Shown here: one piece after another, positions 20,030-32,706 of the stretch
Layout of the letters: the number at the start of each line of letters is the position of its first letter
How positions within the stretch are numbered: the stretch's first letter is position 1
Source of the DNA: Monarcha castaneiventris obscurior
Taxonomy: Eukaryota; Chordata; Aves; Passeriformes; Monarchidae
Assembly (NCBI GenBank): GCA_026261815.1
Contig: JAMPIT010000435.1
Span: forward strand, 1,080,501-1,144,500
Length of the DNA stretch: 64,000 nt
Direction: 5' to 3'
The notes under the pieces: model-generated
The model's input: the letters and a program-made list of their open reading frames with translations, nothing else
Told to the model about the DNA's origin: nothing
Databases searched by the model: none
Position numbers and translations under genes: made by a program

Positions 20030-20390
20030 GAATCTCTGTGTAGAGATAACGTAGGTGTTTGGAGAGACCTGGAGGTGCTCTCACAGACATACTTGAGATC
20101 CTTGTTTTGGAAGAGAAACCAGAGCTCAGAGATCATGACAAGCTCGGGAGATCGCAGCATGTCCTGTGCATGGGCCCCTGATAAATGGGTGCAAACAGCA
20201 GCCCTGCTGCCTGTCAGGATGAACTGAGCCTGGCGGTGCCAACATTCCCACTTGTGTGTCCCTGCCTGGGTGTTGCTTCAGGATCCTTCAGTTAGCAAGG
20301 TAATGAAATAAATTTACTCTTTGCATTTCAGCTGTGGGTTTGTGGTTGTTCTGGCTGCCTGCCAGAAACCAAGTGCTAAACTTGAGGAAC
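20030..20390 (+). repeat. Possible degraded ERVL-type LTR
   Basis: A GC-richer island whose right part reads AATGAAATAAATTTAC, then TTTCAGCTGTGGGTTTGTGG and GGCTGCCTGCCAGAAACC, resembling the poly(A)/U5 end of avian ERVL LTRs as I remember them. No clean ends or target duplication. Low confidence. Confidence 0.35.
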
Positions 20391-23300
20391 AACTTTAATG
20401 CACAGAACACTCTGGCTACAAAGAGCAAACCAGCTTCAGACCCATTAAAAGAAACTGATTTATGCTCTTCTGATTTCAGTCCAACCCTGCTGCTTCCTCC
20501 ATTCCCTTTTCCCTACAATAGCTGAGACTTGGATCAATTGACTTCTCCAAACCCAGGTGGACTTTATCAAATCTCTTACTATAATCTGTCAGGCACTTCT
20601 AATCATATTAGTGATTTCCCATCATACAACATCAGTAATTATATTATTAGACTTGGGTTGGGTTTTTTTTCCCCCAGTCTGATATAAAACTGCCTCTGCA
20701 TATTAATAACTTTTCTATCATGGGACTTTAATGAAGCAGAATACCAATGAGATGTGATGGGTGGAAAACTGTTAGTGATATAAAAGATGTTTGCAGTTGG
20801 GTGTAGACATGGCATTATTAGAAATGGTTTCCTTACAATGAGAAGTCTCTCTCCTTTTTTTTTCATTTCCCTCAATGTGGGACAACTGTAAAACTTTATT
20901 TACAATTCATACGGAGAATGATTAAATAGCTTTCATTCTCTGAGTGTTGAACAACTCTGCAAATCACAAAGGCATTCACTTGGTAAGAAGAAATTACAGT
21001 GATATTGTCTCATCCTCAGCATCATTTGTTACTTTAAAAAACTTAAGAAAGTACGTCAAATTGTGGCAGAAACTGTAGCTTTATCTAAAATAATCTTATT
21101 AAAGAAGACAGTTTTTTTATTAGCAAGTCAGAAACCAAATGATTAAACAGCTTTCTCTCTGTCTGAATACCAAATAGAAATCAATGTACATTATACAGCA
21201 GTGGCAGCTGAGACTGCAGAAGATCCAAGGACAGCATAAAGACTGTGATTTACTGAAGATATTTCACCCAGGCAACAGCCATAAGATGAAGTCTAGTTTG
21301 CCCACATAATACATTCCCTTGCTCTTTTCAATATGAATTTAGAAAACTTACTTGCATAAACTGTAAAAAGGTGGTAGTCTTGTCACAAATCCATAACTGT
21401 TGTACTAAAAAGAATTGTTTCTACATCCTAAGCAGACTCTCTAGAAAGCTTTTTGAAATATCATGTGTTGCTACTCAATGGCAGGCAACGTTGAATTTTT
21501 TTTATTGGTGGTTGTGACAATCGCAGCAGTTGAAAACAACTGCAAACCACTGTGTTTGTATAACTTGCTTGCAACACTCAAGAGAAAACATTACAAAGAG
21601 TGTTGACCCAGTGATTCAACCATAGTGGCTCCCAGTATGTCAGCTTTATGGAGATCTTCATGGATAAAGTGTACAGAGAATCTGGATCCACCCATTCACA
21701 TGATTAAAGGATGATTTCCATTTAACATTACTATGAATGGACCTACAACATATAGTTGCACATCTGACAGCTAAAATACTTCAGTAAAACATGCAGGGGT
21801 TTTAGTTTCTTATAGATTTCTTTTTTGCAAAGATTCCAAATGGGACACAGGAATTAATTTTCCTCAAACAAAAATACAAGATTTTTATAGTTTCAAAAGT
21901 TATCCTTGCTCCACTTTTTCATTTGCTGGATATAAGCTCGTAGAACTGGAAAAAACAGATAAATGTGGGGCAGAGTATCTGAAATTCAAAAAATAAACAA
22001 AAGAATGGCAGAGATACATCATGGAAATAAAAAGATTCTGGATAATATATACTAATCACCACAAAATAAGTATTTTTTTAATCAACTTATTATTTGAAAT
22101 CATATTCATTTTATTACTCTAATTTTACTGATACAATCAAATTATTTACCATTATTTATTAGCATATGAACTGAACAACATAAAACAATATCACACAGAA
22201 ACCAGTGCTGAATGGCTTGGGGAAAAGATTCACATACATCATACAGCTACTATACCTTCCACTAGACAGTATCCATGTTTGTGTGCCAAAAATCTTGAGA
22301 CGCCCTGGATTAAATAATTGTACCATAGGTGATAATCAGGTAGGAAATATTACGCCTGTAGACAGACATCAAGACAAGTTCCACACTGACTTACGGCATC
22401 TAAAATTGTACCAGCTACAGTGAAGGACAGTTATAATATGTCAATGCAGTTTATAGATGATGCAAAACAGAACAAATGTTTGCCAAGTCTAAGTGATAGA
22501 TTTTATTGAGGTAAAATTGCAAATCCAGAGAGTATGCAAACACTCAAGAACGTGCATTTAAGCTGCAAGTATTTATAGCATGCAAAGAAAAACAGCTTGC
22601 TAGGTGTGCCCCTCATGCTTTCTCAACTTTGTAAAACAATGTATTCACCATTTCATGTCAGGTGAATACATCCAGGCTGTGTCTGGGCTAGTTTAGGGAA
22701 AGAGGTAAGGGTTTTCACTCTGGCTCTGGTTCATGTCCATGCAGATGAACTGCTTTACTGCCCAAATCAGGGTAATCACATCAGAACTGCAGACTGTAAA
22801 ATGGCCTTGGGTGGTGGCTGTGCATTTTTTGAGATAGTGTTCTTGGTTTAAGACTTGGTCTAAGCCACCTCTGCAAGGAAACACACTTTAATGTTATGGA
22901 TGATTTGGGGCAGTTTCCCTAGCAGTGAGGATGACACCTTAGAGTCCAGTTTGGTTTAAGTCTACACCAATCTGTACCACACGCTATAAAAAGTCTGAAA
23001 GGGCAAAAGTAAACTTGGTTTCAAACAAATGAATTTCAGGCAGCAGACAGACTTTACAGCTTTTGCTTGCATATAGGGCTTTAGCCAACAATTTTCCTCC
23101 AAAGTTTAGTGCTGTCATTGTTGTGTATCAGAAGTTTATGCTACCCTTACAGCACAGGGGCAATAAAATTTCCTAACTGACTACACCAGGTCTTGTCCTC
23201 CCATGGCAGCCCACAGTAACTCCCAGTGACCCCGTGGAAACTGCATTTACATCTTGCAGTGGGACAAGAGTGTTTTTATATCAAACAATAGCAGAATTCT

Positions 23301-24120
23301 CTGAAATTTAGGAAATCCACTGTAATTGTCAAAGGCTATCATAATTATTTTATTACAGTAAATAGTCAAATAATTTGAAAATTCACTCCTGTGAATTATA
23401 GACATCTCCAATGCTCCTTTTGTTTCTAAGCACAATTCTATTAATATACAAGTAATAAAATTTTGTTCTGTAGAATAGTTGTAACTATTAAAAATACACA
23501 ATGACTACGTCTAAAACTTGGAGATCATTTAATCATGGTCATGATAAAATCTGATACATTTCTACTGAAAAATTCAAACAAAAATATGGAGCCTTGAAGA
23601 AACCGGATTATCTGGTGATAATTGTTTGGCTTGCAGTATATACATTGTCTTTTTTCTATGAAAGCTTAGGAAAAGCAATTGGAGGAAAGGCTAGACATCT
23701 GACTCATTCCTAGAAGAATAGGAATGAGGACTCCTCATAATTTCATTTGATAGGGTTGTCACTGGCTGGAATTACTCGCAAGGCATATAGGCCCAACTCA
23801 CATGGACATAACTCACATTATTATAGAAATATTTAATATTATTTTAGGGTTAAGAATAGTGAAGGATTCATTCTCTTAAACTTTGTTGGGTAACTCTCTT
23901 TGCAGTTTGTAATGCAGAGATATGGAACAACACATTGTGTACCGCAGGGAGATCTGATTGTCGGGTGAAACCATCTGTAGTGTGAAATACCTGTATACCA
24001 GTGGTTGCTGTGTGTCACTGTCACTCTTTGTACATAGCTGTGTACATGTATCAGTGTGTGTGTAGAGTTAGAATGTATTAATTTGGGCATTGAGCCCACG
24101 ATATGGGATAAGGGGTAGAA
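20391..24120. other. AT-rich intergenic DNA
   Basis: No repeat family or exon recognised. It contains a short palindromic hairpin (21526-21543: GCAGTTG, four-base loop, CAACTGC). Frames are all under about 90 codons. Confidence 0.55.
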
Positions 24121-24769
24121 TGTCTTGGGGCGACTCTATGATGTGTATCCCCTATCACAGCTCTATGCCAAAAAATTAATTTTGTGCCTTTTTCTGTGCC
24201 TTTACACTGAGCTTGAGAGGGGAAGGAAAAAAAAAAACAAAACAAACAAACTTTTCAAAGTAGTTCCCAAGGACACAGAGATTGAGACTCCTCTGCGTTC
24301 TCCCCGGCTGCAGGAGCACGAAGAGAGCACCCTTGCCTGTTTCTTCAGCCAGATTTTTGGGTATTTTTTCCCTTTTTCTCTGGCGTGGTTCCCAGGACTC
24401 TGGGTTTTTTTTCCTTTTTTTTCTCTTCTGGACTGTTTCAACAACATCAGAACACATCTGGAGAATTTTTCCTTCAGGCCCGGAGGTGGGCCTACGGCCT
24501 ACGGCCTCGCCGACCCAGCTCCAAGGAGGAGAGAGACCACATCTACAGAAGGACTCTGAAATCTTCCTAGGTTTCTCTCCACCATGAGAGATTCTATTAT
24601 TTAGCATTATTATTCTTCTCCTGTGTGTTTGTTAAATAAATAGGTTTTATCTCTTTCACTTTCCTTCGAGGAATTTTTTTTTCCCCGAACCTGGTGGGGG
24701 GAAGGGTGATTATAACCTGTTTTTCTCTCAGAGGATATATTGCTAGATTTTTGGCCAAACCGGCACACA
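24121..24769 (+). mobile_element. Solo LTR, copy B of the family at 3375-3993
   Basis: Aligns with copy A across its length: TCTTGGGGCGACTCTATGAT at the start, GTTCCCAAGGACACAGAGAT, TTCAACAACATCAGAACACA, the AATAAA at 24635-24640, and ACCTGGTGGGGGGAAGGGTG near the end. Copy B carries small extra segments (about 24189-24202 and about 24655-24668). No internal retroviral sequence or clear target duplication. Minus- and plus-strand frames of up to 144 codons inside it are chance frames not conserved in copy A. Confidence 0.78.
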
Positions 24770-27700
24770 GTTACAGCAATAATATAATCTAGTATATAAG
24801 TTTAGTGGTTTTATATACAGATACATAAGAATATACTTAACAGACCGCAGATAAAAATACATTTGAGGACACACAGAAAAGTATCTTTATTTTGTAAAAA
24901 TTATTAATCCCTACACATTCCAGGTAAAACAAAAATCCCATAAACCACTTTTTTGGAGCAAGTCAAACAGAACAAACATTGAGTCTGAAAAAGACAAGAC
25001 ATGTAGAATGTGCATAGATAAAGGAGAAAAAAACACTTCTCAGGAATACATTGCAAGCCAGATGGCTGCAAAGAAGCTTATACAATGAAGCCCATGTTAG
25101 TTGTCATTCAGGATGCCTGAAAGTAGGAAAATATTCAGAAAAAATTAAATGGGGCCTGTATAATTTCAGATTTTTGACAAGGTAGTAAATGGGCCTTGCT
25201 TATGCAGTGATTGAAAAAATTTCAGAAAGGGTGACTGCAGACATGGAACGTAGAACTGAAGCAAATAACAGTATTTTTAACAAGAGAAAAATAAATTGGT
25301 TTAGAGTTGTCACATTCCAGTGTTCTTTCTCAATACATAAAAACACTGAAGAATGTTAGCACAACAAGGATATATACAGCTAAGAGGACTGACTTGCAAA
25401 GGGGAACTGAGAGAAATTAGAGTACAAAATATGACTGAGGAGTAACTGAAAGACGTGAGAAAATGTGGTAAGGATTGATTAGAGCAGACCACTGATCTAT
25501 AAAATCCTGAACTTGTAAAGAAAAAAAAGTATTAACATTGAACAAAAAAACAATGTGCAAGAAGAGTCTATTACACTACAATATCAGCTAGTTATTCTAA
25601 ACCTAATAAAAGCACTTGAGAAATAGTGATGGGTTTCAGTATACAGTCTGACATGTCTAATACTGTGTTCTTTGCAGGAAAAGCCACTCTTGCATATCGA
25701 CTGACGGAGTGTGCTACAGACTATTTTTTTCTTCCTATATGAACATCACAGAACAGGGAACAAATCTCAAGAATTCCTTTCTTCCAAATCATTTCTGATG
25801 TCATTTAATATGTCTGATAGGACTGCAGCAATATTAGTGGGATGGAAACACAAGGCATGTCTATACTGAAGTGGAAGTACAGGTCTGGACCTCACCAGCT
25901 AGCAATTCAAATCAATTTGCTTTCCACATGTTCTGCAACTGGAATGCTGAGAAAACTTGAGCTTTCTCTGATCCAGAAGCCTTCAAGGGCCAAACAAAGA
26001 GAAAACACAGCTGCTATTGAGAAAATTATATATGGGAATCCCCCAGGCAGCAATGCAGTGTAACTTGTACGATTTACCTCCATTCCAAAAATAATAATAG
26101 AAAGCTTTGAATAATTATTCAGCAGTGTCAAATATCTGACTCCTTCCAAATACTTATAAATCCCATTTTCTGGTGCCCAAAAAGTGGAAAAATTGGAGCC
26201 AACTTGAAGAAGCAAGTCAATTCAAATAGTTGCCTAAGCTAGAAGTTAAAACTTTTTGGAACCCCTTTTTCTGTATGCTTCATGGACATAACGAATCACC
26301 AAAAAACCTTTGACCTTACAGCATTTGAAAAGCATTGGGGGAAAAAAGACAGATGATGTCCTGCCTACTACACACTAGGATCATGTTATCCTCACTGTTA
26401 ACATCCTCCCCATTTAAATGACAACCTGAAGATAGGAACACAAGTATGATCTTTGGTGCCATTTATCCAGGATATGAAAGAAAGCATTTCTGAAACTACT
26501 AAGAAGTATCTTCCAAACTGTGGTTGGAAACCTTCCTATCAGTGGAATGCCTAAAAAGTGAAGAATGTATGTTAAAATACTGCTATACTAATGTGCCAAG
26601 GGAATGATGTCACACCATACTACCATCTAGATACCCAGCAGATAATTGGAAGGATGGTCTCATGAACAGCTACTGCTCTTCAGCTGCTGTTTGTTTAAAC
26701 TCCAGATCTCCTGAAACAACGTACTTAGCATACAATGTAGGCTTGGATGACTAAGGAAACAGTGGTATGAAAGAGCCTTTCAGGTGAATCCTGGTATTTG
26801 TTCTACTTTCTAAAAGGGGGAAAAAAAAGAAAATACTTTCCTTGGTTTTATTCCTTATATTTGTTATTTCCATGCTCATGTTTTAGCATATGTGGACATA
26901 GGTATTATTTTTATGTGCTTTAATTACAGTAAGAACTACATTCACGAGATGTAGATATGAACAGGATTGGACAGAAGGCTTACTTCAACTAATTCTCAAA
27001 AGAAAATATGTGCAATTGTTGATCTATCTTGAGTTTGTCTTTTTGGGGATTCACAAAAGGAAAAGAAACATTTTAGTAAGATTTAAGTAAACAAGAATAA
27101 AACTTCTATGTTTGCAAGAGTCTAGGCAAGAAACAAAATAACATTGTCCAGCTCTTAACAAAGCTTAATATTTAAAACACTGCCCTTTTTGTTTGTTCAG
27201 CCAAAAAAAAAAATCAGTGAACTTGACATCAAGTACAATGATGTAACACTTAAATAACATAATAATCTCAGTGTATCCAAGAGCCTAAGGAATAAAATTT
27301 GTTGCTGTCCATGGCTATGGCATTTGCTTTTTTCTTGGCTCAAAAATAGATTCATGGGTTATGCACACTCACTTTTTCAGTGTTGCATTGATCATTTAAT
27401 ACAAATGCTTCTCCTGAAAATTGGGCTGTTTTCCAGACTGTAAATTATTCTTCCAGCTTCACAATTAAAGACATCATGCTGATGAATGAGGTAGTAATGC
27501 TGATTTACATTCAGCAGTTGTGTGACTCAGAGATATGATATACACTATCTTTTTCTCCTCAGCAGAAGCTGCAGGCAGTCTCCAAAAAATCTTTGTCCAC
27601 CAGGTTTATCACTCTCCCCAAAACACCTGTAATGCTTCAGATAGCAGGAAACTTGCTAATATGAGAAGTAGTTTTCTTCTTTATGACCTGTTATAAAAGC

Positions 27701-28509
27701 CAATGAAATGCTTATTGATAACATCAAACTGAGTGTCTTGAAGACGTTCATTTTACTGAGGGGATTGTCACACTAGAGGCAGAACCTGGACCAACTTTCT
27801 TTCCCATTACAGCAAATAAGTCTTGGCCAGAAACAGATCTTCTGAAAAAGTTGGAATGTATTCATCTTCAGCTCTATTCAGTTCTGAATCTCACTATAGA
27901 AACTGCCACCAAACGTTAATTAGAGAGAGCCTAATCCTGTAGATGCTGCTGCCTTTGGAACAGAGGCCATAGAACTTGACCAGTGTCTGTCATTTGAAAG
28001 AAAATGGAAAATGCTCCAAAAGCAGCATGTGAGAACCTATAATAGATATGTAAGTGCTTTCAGCTGTGACCTCTCCCTCTAGGTTTAAGTGTGTTTGCCA
28101 TTTAGAGTAGAGACCTGCTGCTCTTTAAAAATAATCAAGCAGCTTCCAGGTTCAAATCAGAATAGGTGAGGGGTGGTAGGAAGAAAGAAGAAGAGGAGAG
28201 TCCTATGTCCTCTAGGTCAGAGTGGGAATTTTCCAGGTCTTACTGTGAGGATTGCAGAGATACAGGAAAATGAGGCAGATCTCAGAACAAGTTGCTGGTA
28301 GGGATTTTTTTTCCCCGTTTCTCCTCACCTGAGAGATCCAAGGCTGTTTGAGTAAAAGGAGAAGGAAACTCTTGCCAAGCTAGGCTGATCTGGGAAAATG
28401 TAGCAGTATTGTCTATTTTTCACAACAAGCTATGCTCCTGACATCTGGTTCAAACAAAGGCACCACAAATGCTTATACTGAGGAGAAAAGTGCAAACTGA
28501 ACCCTATGT
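24770..28509. other. AT-rich intergenic DNA
   Basis: No gene or repeat family recognised. Overlapping frames at 25842-26063 (+) and 25907-26215 (-) are unremarkable. Confidence 0.55.
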
Positions 28510-28608
28510 CGGTTAATTTGAGCAACCTGACCTTGTTGAAGATGCCTCTGCTCATTGTAGGTGGCTTGGAACTAGCTGACCTTTAAAAGATCCTTCCAAC
28601 CCAGAAGT
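28510..28608 (+). mobile_element. CR1 3'-tail fragment
   Basis: Reads GAGCAACCTGACCTTGTTGA, then GGCTTGGAACTAGCTGACC and AAAGATCCTTCCAACCCAGAA, the CR1 terminal consensus with many substitutions. The terminal octamers are lost. Confidence 0.75.
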
Positions 28609-28724
28609 ATTAATTACTTTAAAAGTATGAGGTACATGGTTTAACTACATTGAATTTAGACTGTGACTGCTCACATACTCTCTAGACAGATACTCCGTAT
28701 GTATATCTTGATAACTATATTATT

Positions 28725-28830
28725 ATAGAATCAGAGAATATGCTGAGTTGGAAGGGAGCCATCAGGATCATCGAGTCCAACTCCTGGCCATACCCATTAC
28801 CATGTAAAGCCTATGGTCTTCATAAACTCC
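28725..28830 (-). mobile_element. CR1 3'-tail fragment, minus strand
   Basis: Plus strand reads ATAGAATCAGAGAATATGCTG, GAGTTGGAAGGGAGCC and ATCATCGAGTCCAACTCCTG, the reverse complement of the end of the CR1 subfamily also seen at 45758. Confidence 0.8.
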
Positions 28831-30445
28831 TAGAATAAAAAACCAACCTTTCTTGAAACTAGGAAAGAGCAAAGAATACATTTATGGTTTAGTCCTCATA
28901 GATGGCAGAACATGTGGAATTTCAAAGGGTTACAAACATTTTTAATTAATTCCTCAGAGTTATGAAAAGTCCATAAGTAATATCAGAACTCCCACTGAAT
29001 GACCAGTTCGCTTTCACTTGAAAAAATAAATACAGTTGCAACTGCTATATAACTCAGAAACATGCTGTGTTAACACTGGGCCCTTGTTCTTTTAATCTCC
29101 TTCACCCCAAAACTGAAGGAAATTGAAAGAAATATTTAAGGATTGTAGGTATTATAATACCAACATCATACTCAGCATATTAAACCTCTTCTTCAGTAAG
29201 GTTTAAGATCCTGCTGAATAGCTCATCACTTGTCTGTAGTTAATATACTTTTGGTGCACTTTGACATAATTCTAGAAAGGATAAATGAAACTCATAAAGG
29301 CTTTTGGTGCTTAAGAACAAGTATTAACATAATTGCTCTAAAAATATTTAAAGGAGCTGAAGGTCACTTGCTGACTCTTCATGTCTAAGACTATACTGCA
29401 GTTGCCTTTTGTCTCTTGACAATAAACTGATCAAAACTGTTGCAATATCTAGATATAAATGTCTGCCAGTGCTGCAAAGTTAGGGATTTATCAAAGGATT
29501 TTCCTTATCATTCCTTGGTTTTAGAGATTTATAACTCCATTAATCATCCTTTAATATTCATGCAGTAAATTTGCCATCATGCACAATGAGGTTTAATTAC
29601 TAGATTTTTTTTTTTCTATTTGTGGAAGGGACAATTCACATTATTTTCAGTTTTCATAAGACTACAGCATTTAGATTAGAGATCAACATACAAACCCTTA
29701 CAGATATCTAACATTCAGAACTCTGTATGGAATACAAAAGAAAACCACAATTAAACCATTAATTTAGTTCTGCACAGTCTTGCATACCTGCCAAGGAGCA
29801 CTGACAAGCCAATAGATCTCTCACATACAGAGATTTCTGTTTCATACCCTATAAATTCAGAGCCTATGCAAAGGATGCTGGATTCAGAGGTTTGAAAAGC
29901 AGCAACTGCTCCCACTATAATCATTAGAAGATCTTGGCATTCGGTACTTCACAAAATCAGGAACTTTAATGTGGGGCTTTTTGAGGCACAAGAACTACAA
30001 GGATTCCTGAACAGCACCTTTGAACTAGTTACAATTAATTCTTTCAGGGGCAAATTTTGCTCTCAGTATGTAGTAATTAGATTCTTAATGCTAGTATGCA
30101 TATAAAAATATACTACAGATCAAGGTACGAGGAAGAATTTCACTCCCTATGCATGATGACTCTTAATTGCATTCTCCTCCAAGTCTTAGATCTCCCTGTA
30201 GGAGAGCTGCAATCACTCATTTAGATTGGCAAAAGGACCACTCGTCTGAATGGGTTTCATAGCAACAAAATCCTGTCAGATCCAGTCAATAATGTTGCCA
30301 CATATTGGCCTAATGAAATACAATTTTGTATAAACAAAAAGACGCATTTTAGACAATATGTTGTATTCAGTTGTAAGGGAACACAGGTCATGATACGTGG
30401 CACTTATTCTTTGCTTTCCATCTTCAAAGTACTTCAGAAGCAAAC

Positions 30446-30541
30446 TAATTAATCCTCTAAGTAATTAATACTAATTATTTAGTGGATGATAATTATGGTA
30501 GTCTGTTGCTTTAAACTAATTAGTTGTAAATGTTTTAATTA
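30446..30541. promoter_or_regulatory. Cluster of six TAATTA homeodomain-type sites
   Basis: TAATTA occurs at 30446, 30462, 30472, 30490, 30517 and 30536. TAATTA is the classic core bound by many homeodomain proteins. A POU-like ATGCAAT (about 30560-30566) lies close by. Whether this is an enhancer or merely AT-rich DNA is undecided. Confidence 0.35.
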
Positions 30542-32671
30542 TATGCTATAATGTTTTATATGCAATTGCTATGGTCTGTTGGGTTATAATGTGAATCTTA
30601 TGATATTTATTCCCAAATGGTCCACTGTGAATTTATACGACCTGTAACAGATGATCAGATGAAACCACAGGTTAAAGGACCAGGTTCGCAGCAGGATTCA
30701 TCTGCTAGGATTGCCATTAGAGGAACTGGAAGCCACAACAAAGAATTAAGTATTTAGTCCTCCTTACACCATGCACAGAAACAGTGAGGACTTCAAAATT
30801 ACGGTCTTGAGCTCAGTGTGGTAATGCACAGCATACCTGCGCAGCTGTGCAAGGATGCCCAGCAGCCCTGTTCACGCTGTTAATGAATGCTGGACATAAA
30901 TCAGCTTTAGGACTTAAGGACAAAAATTCACATGAGCTTGCTTTCTTTTTCTTAAATCCAGGAAGGGCAATTGCTTTGTATTACTCCATAAGAGAGTCCC
31001 AGTCAGCAATAGGTATGAACAGCCATATGAGACTGAGAACCAGAACATCCTGTGTAGCAAGAGGGAGGGCACTTGCTTGCTTGGATAGGGATAAGGGCTA
31101 CAATTCACTTTGTCAAAAGGGAATAAAACCGGGTCTCCCACATGCTGCAGGAACCCTCTTACCCCTATGAGTTCCAGGCATGCTTTCAGCAGAGCTTTTC
31201 CAATGGATTCCATCAAGTGTTTTCCATGGCTGAGGTGGGTACTGTGGTGCCTTTTTTGTTAGATCCAGCAAGGCTTAGGGATGAGGAAGACACTGAGCTG
31301 CTCAGTGACTAAAGAACATCTAAGCACATGCTGGAGACACTGGCAGCTTTTTGCCTTTGACTATTGCTCTGAGAGTAAACATCTAAGCATCATTTGAACA
31401 GCAGTGGTACTTCAACAGCACAATGAATCCAAGTATGAGCTTTAAAGTGTGTTTCAAGTAAGAAAAGCATTGTGTCAGAAATTACTTCATAGGGCTCTGT
31501 GTTTTGTTCTCCCCCAGTGACTCTGTATCAGATTCAATGGGCTTGCAAAACAAATTTTGAAATGTCATCTCTAGCATACAGAATACGCAAGATCTGAAAG
31601 ACAGCCTGCGTTCATTGGACTTCTTGCACCATTACAAATAATAATTTTGCAGTTCAAATCTGAAATTTCAATTTTTGATGTAATGAAATTCAGCTCAACT
31701 CACAAGAAAATCACTGATTTAGTACCAACTATAATAAAAAGATGGATTCCCACTGCAAATCAAACACAAAAAGTCAAAACAGTCAGGGCTCCTTTTTTTT
31801 TTCTTAAACATACATACGTTTTGAGTATCCTCTTCAAACACAGACTTTCACCATTTAACTTACTCCAACGTAAATGAATTGTCATGAAGATGATTTAATA
31901 CGAGACTGAAGGCAGAACTGTTGCTTACTTATAAAGAGTACAAAGAGAATTGATTTACTGAGTTCACAGCTAGGTATTGCAATGCTTCTCTTTCACACAT
32001 TACAGCCTTTTAAGTCTAGAAAAACCCATTTTAACTGTGTACTCTAACCTCCTGTTTCGCACTAGCTGATGTTCATGCACTAGTTCCAGCTTCACACTTG
32101 GGTGTGGGCAAGACATTTTCTTTCAGAAATATAACCAGTCTTGATTTTACTGTTTCCTAGTGATGAAAAAATATAGAACTCTTTGTAAACTGCTCCCTTT
32201 TTAGTTATCCTTAACATTTAAAATATAAACAGAATAACATAACAACATTCTCCACATTCCCTCTCTTGACTTCTAGCCTTTTGATTTTCCTGGACTTTTC
32301 TGCCTGACTAAAAAGCCTTTTCTTAACAAAGGTAATGCTTTAATTATATTACTGCCCTTTAATTGTTTATAAATAGAGTCCTATATCAATCCATCCGTTA
32401 TTTTGCCAGAGATCACACTGTGGTATGTCTGGCCGTTAATTTAAACAAACAAAACTGTCATGGTACTACCTTGATTTCAACTCTTGAAATGTCTGTGTTT
32501 TTCCAGTACGTATTAAAAAAATCAGTGCTAACCATCCAGAAAGTTCTTTTCCTAGCTATTCTAAAACTCATTTGATGAAGGTTAAGTTTCAAGATGTTTA
32601 ATTTACATAAATAGTTTTATAAGGGAAAACATGTAATCACTATTTTAAAATGTAAATATCTTTTTATGTAT

Positions 32672-32675
32672 ATTA

Positions 32676-32706
<31 letters not shown>
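32672..32706. repeat. (TA)n/(ATATAG)n microsatellite
   Basis: A run of TA followed by three units of ATAGAT. Confidence 0.9.

Noticed and set aside
24176..24607. 143-codon minus-strand frame and plus-strand 144-codon frame
   Set aside because: Both lie within LTR copy B and are not preserved in copy A.
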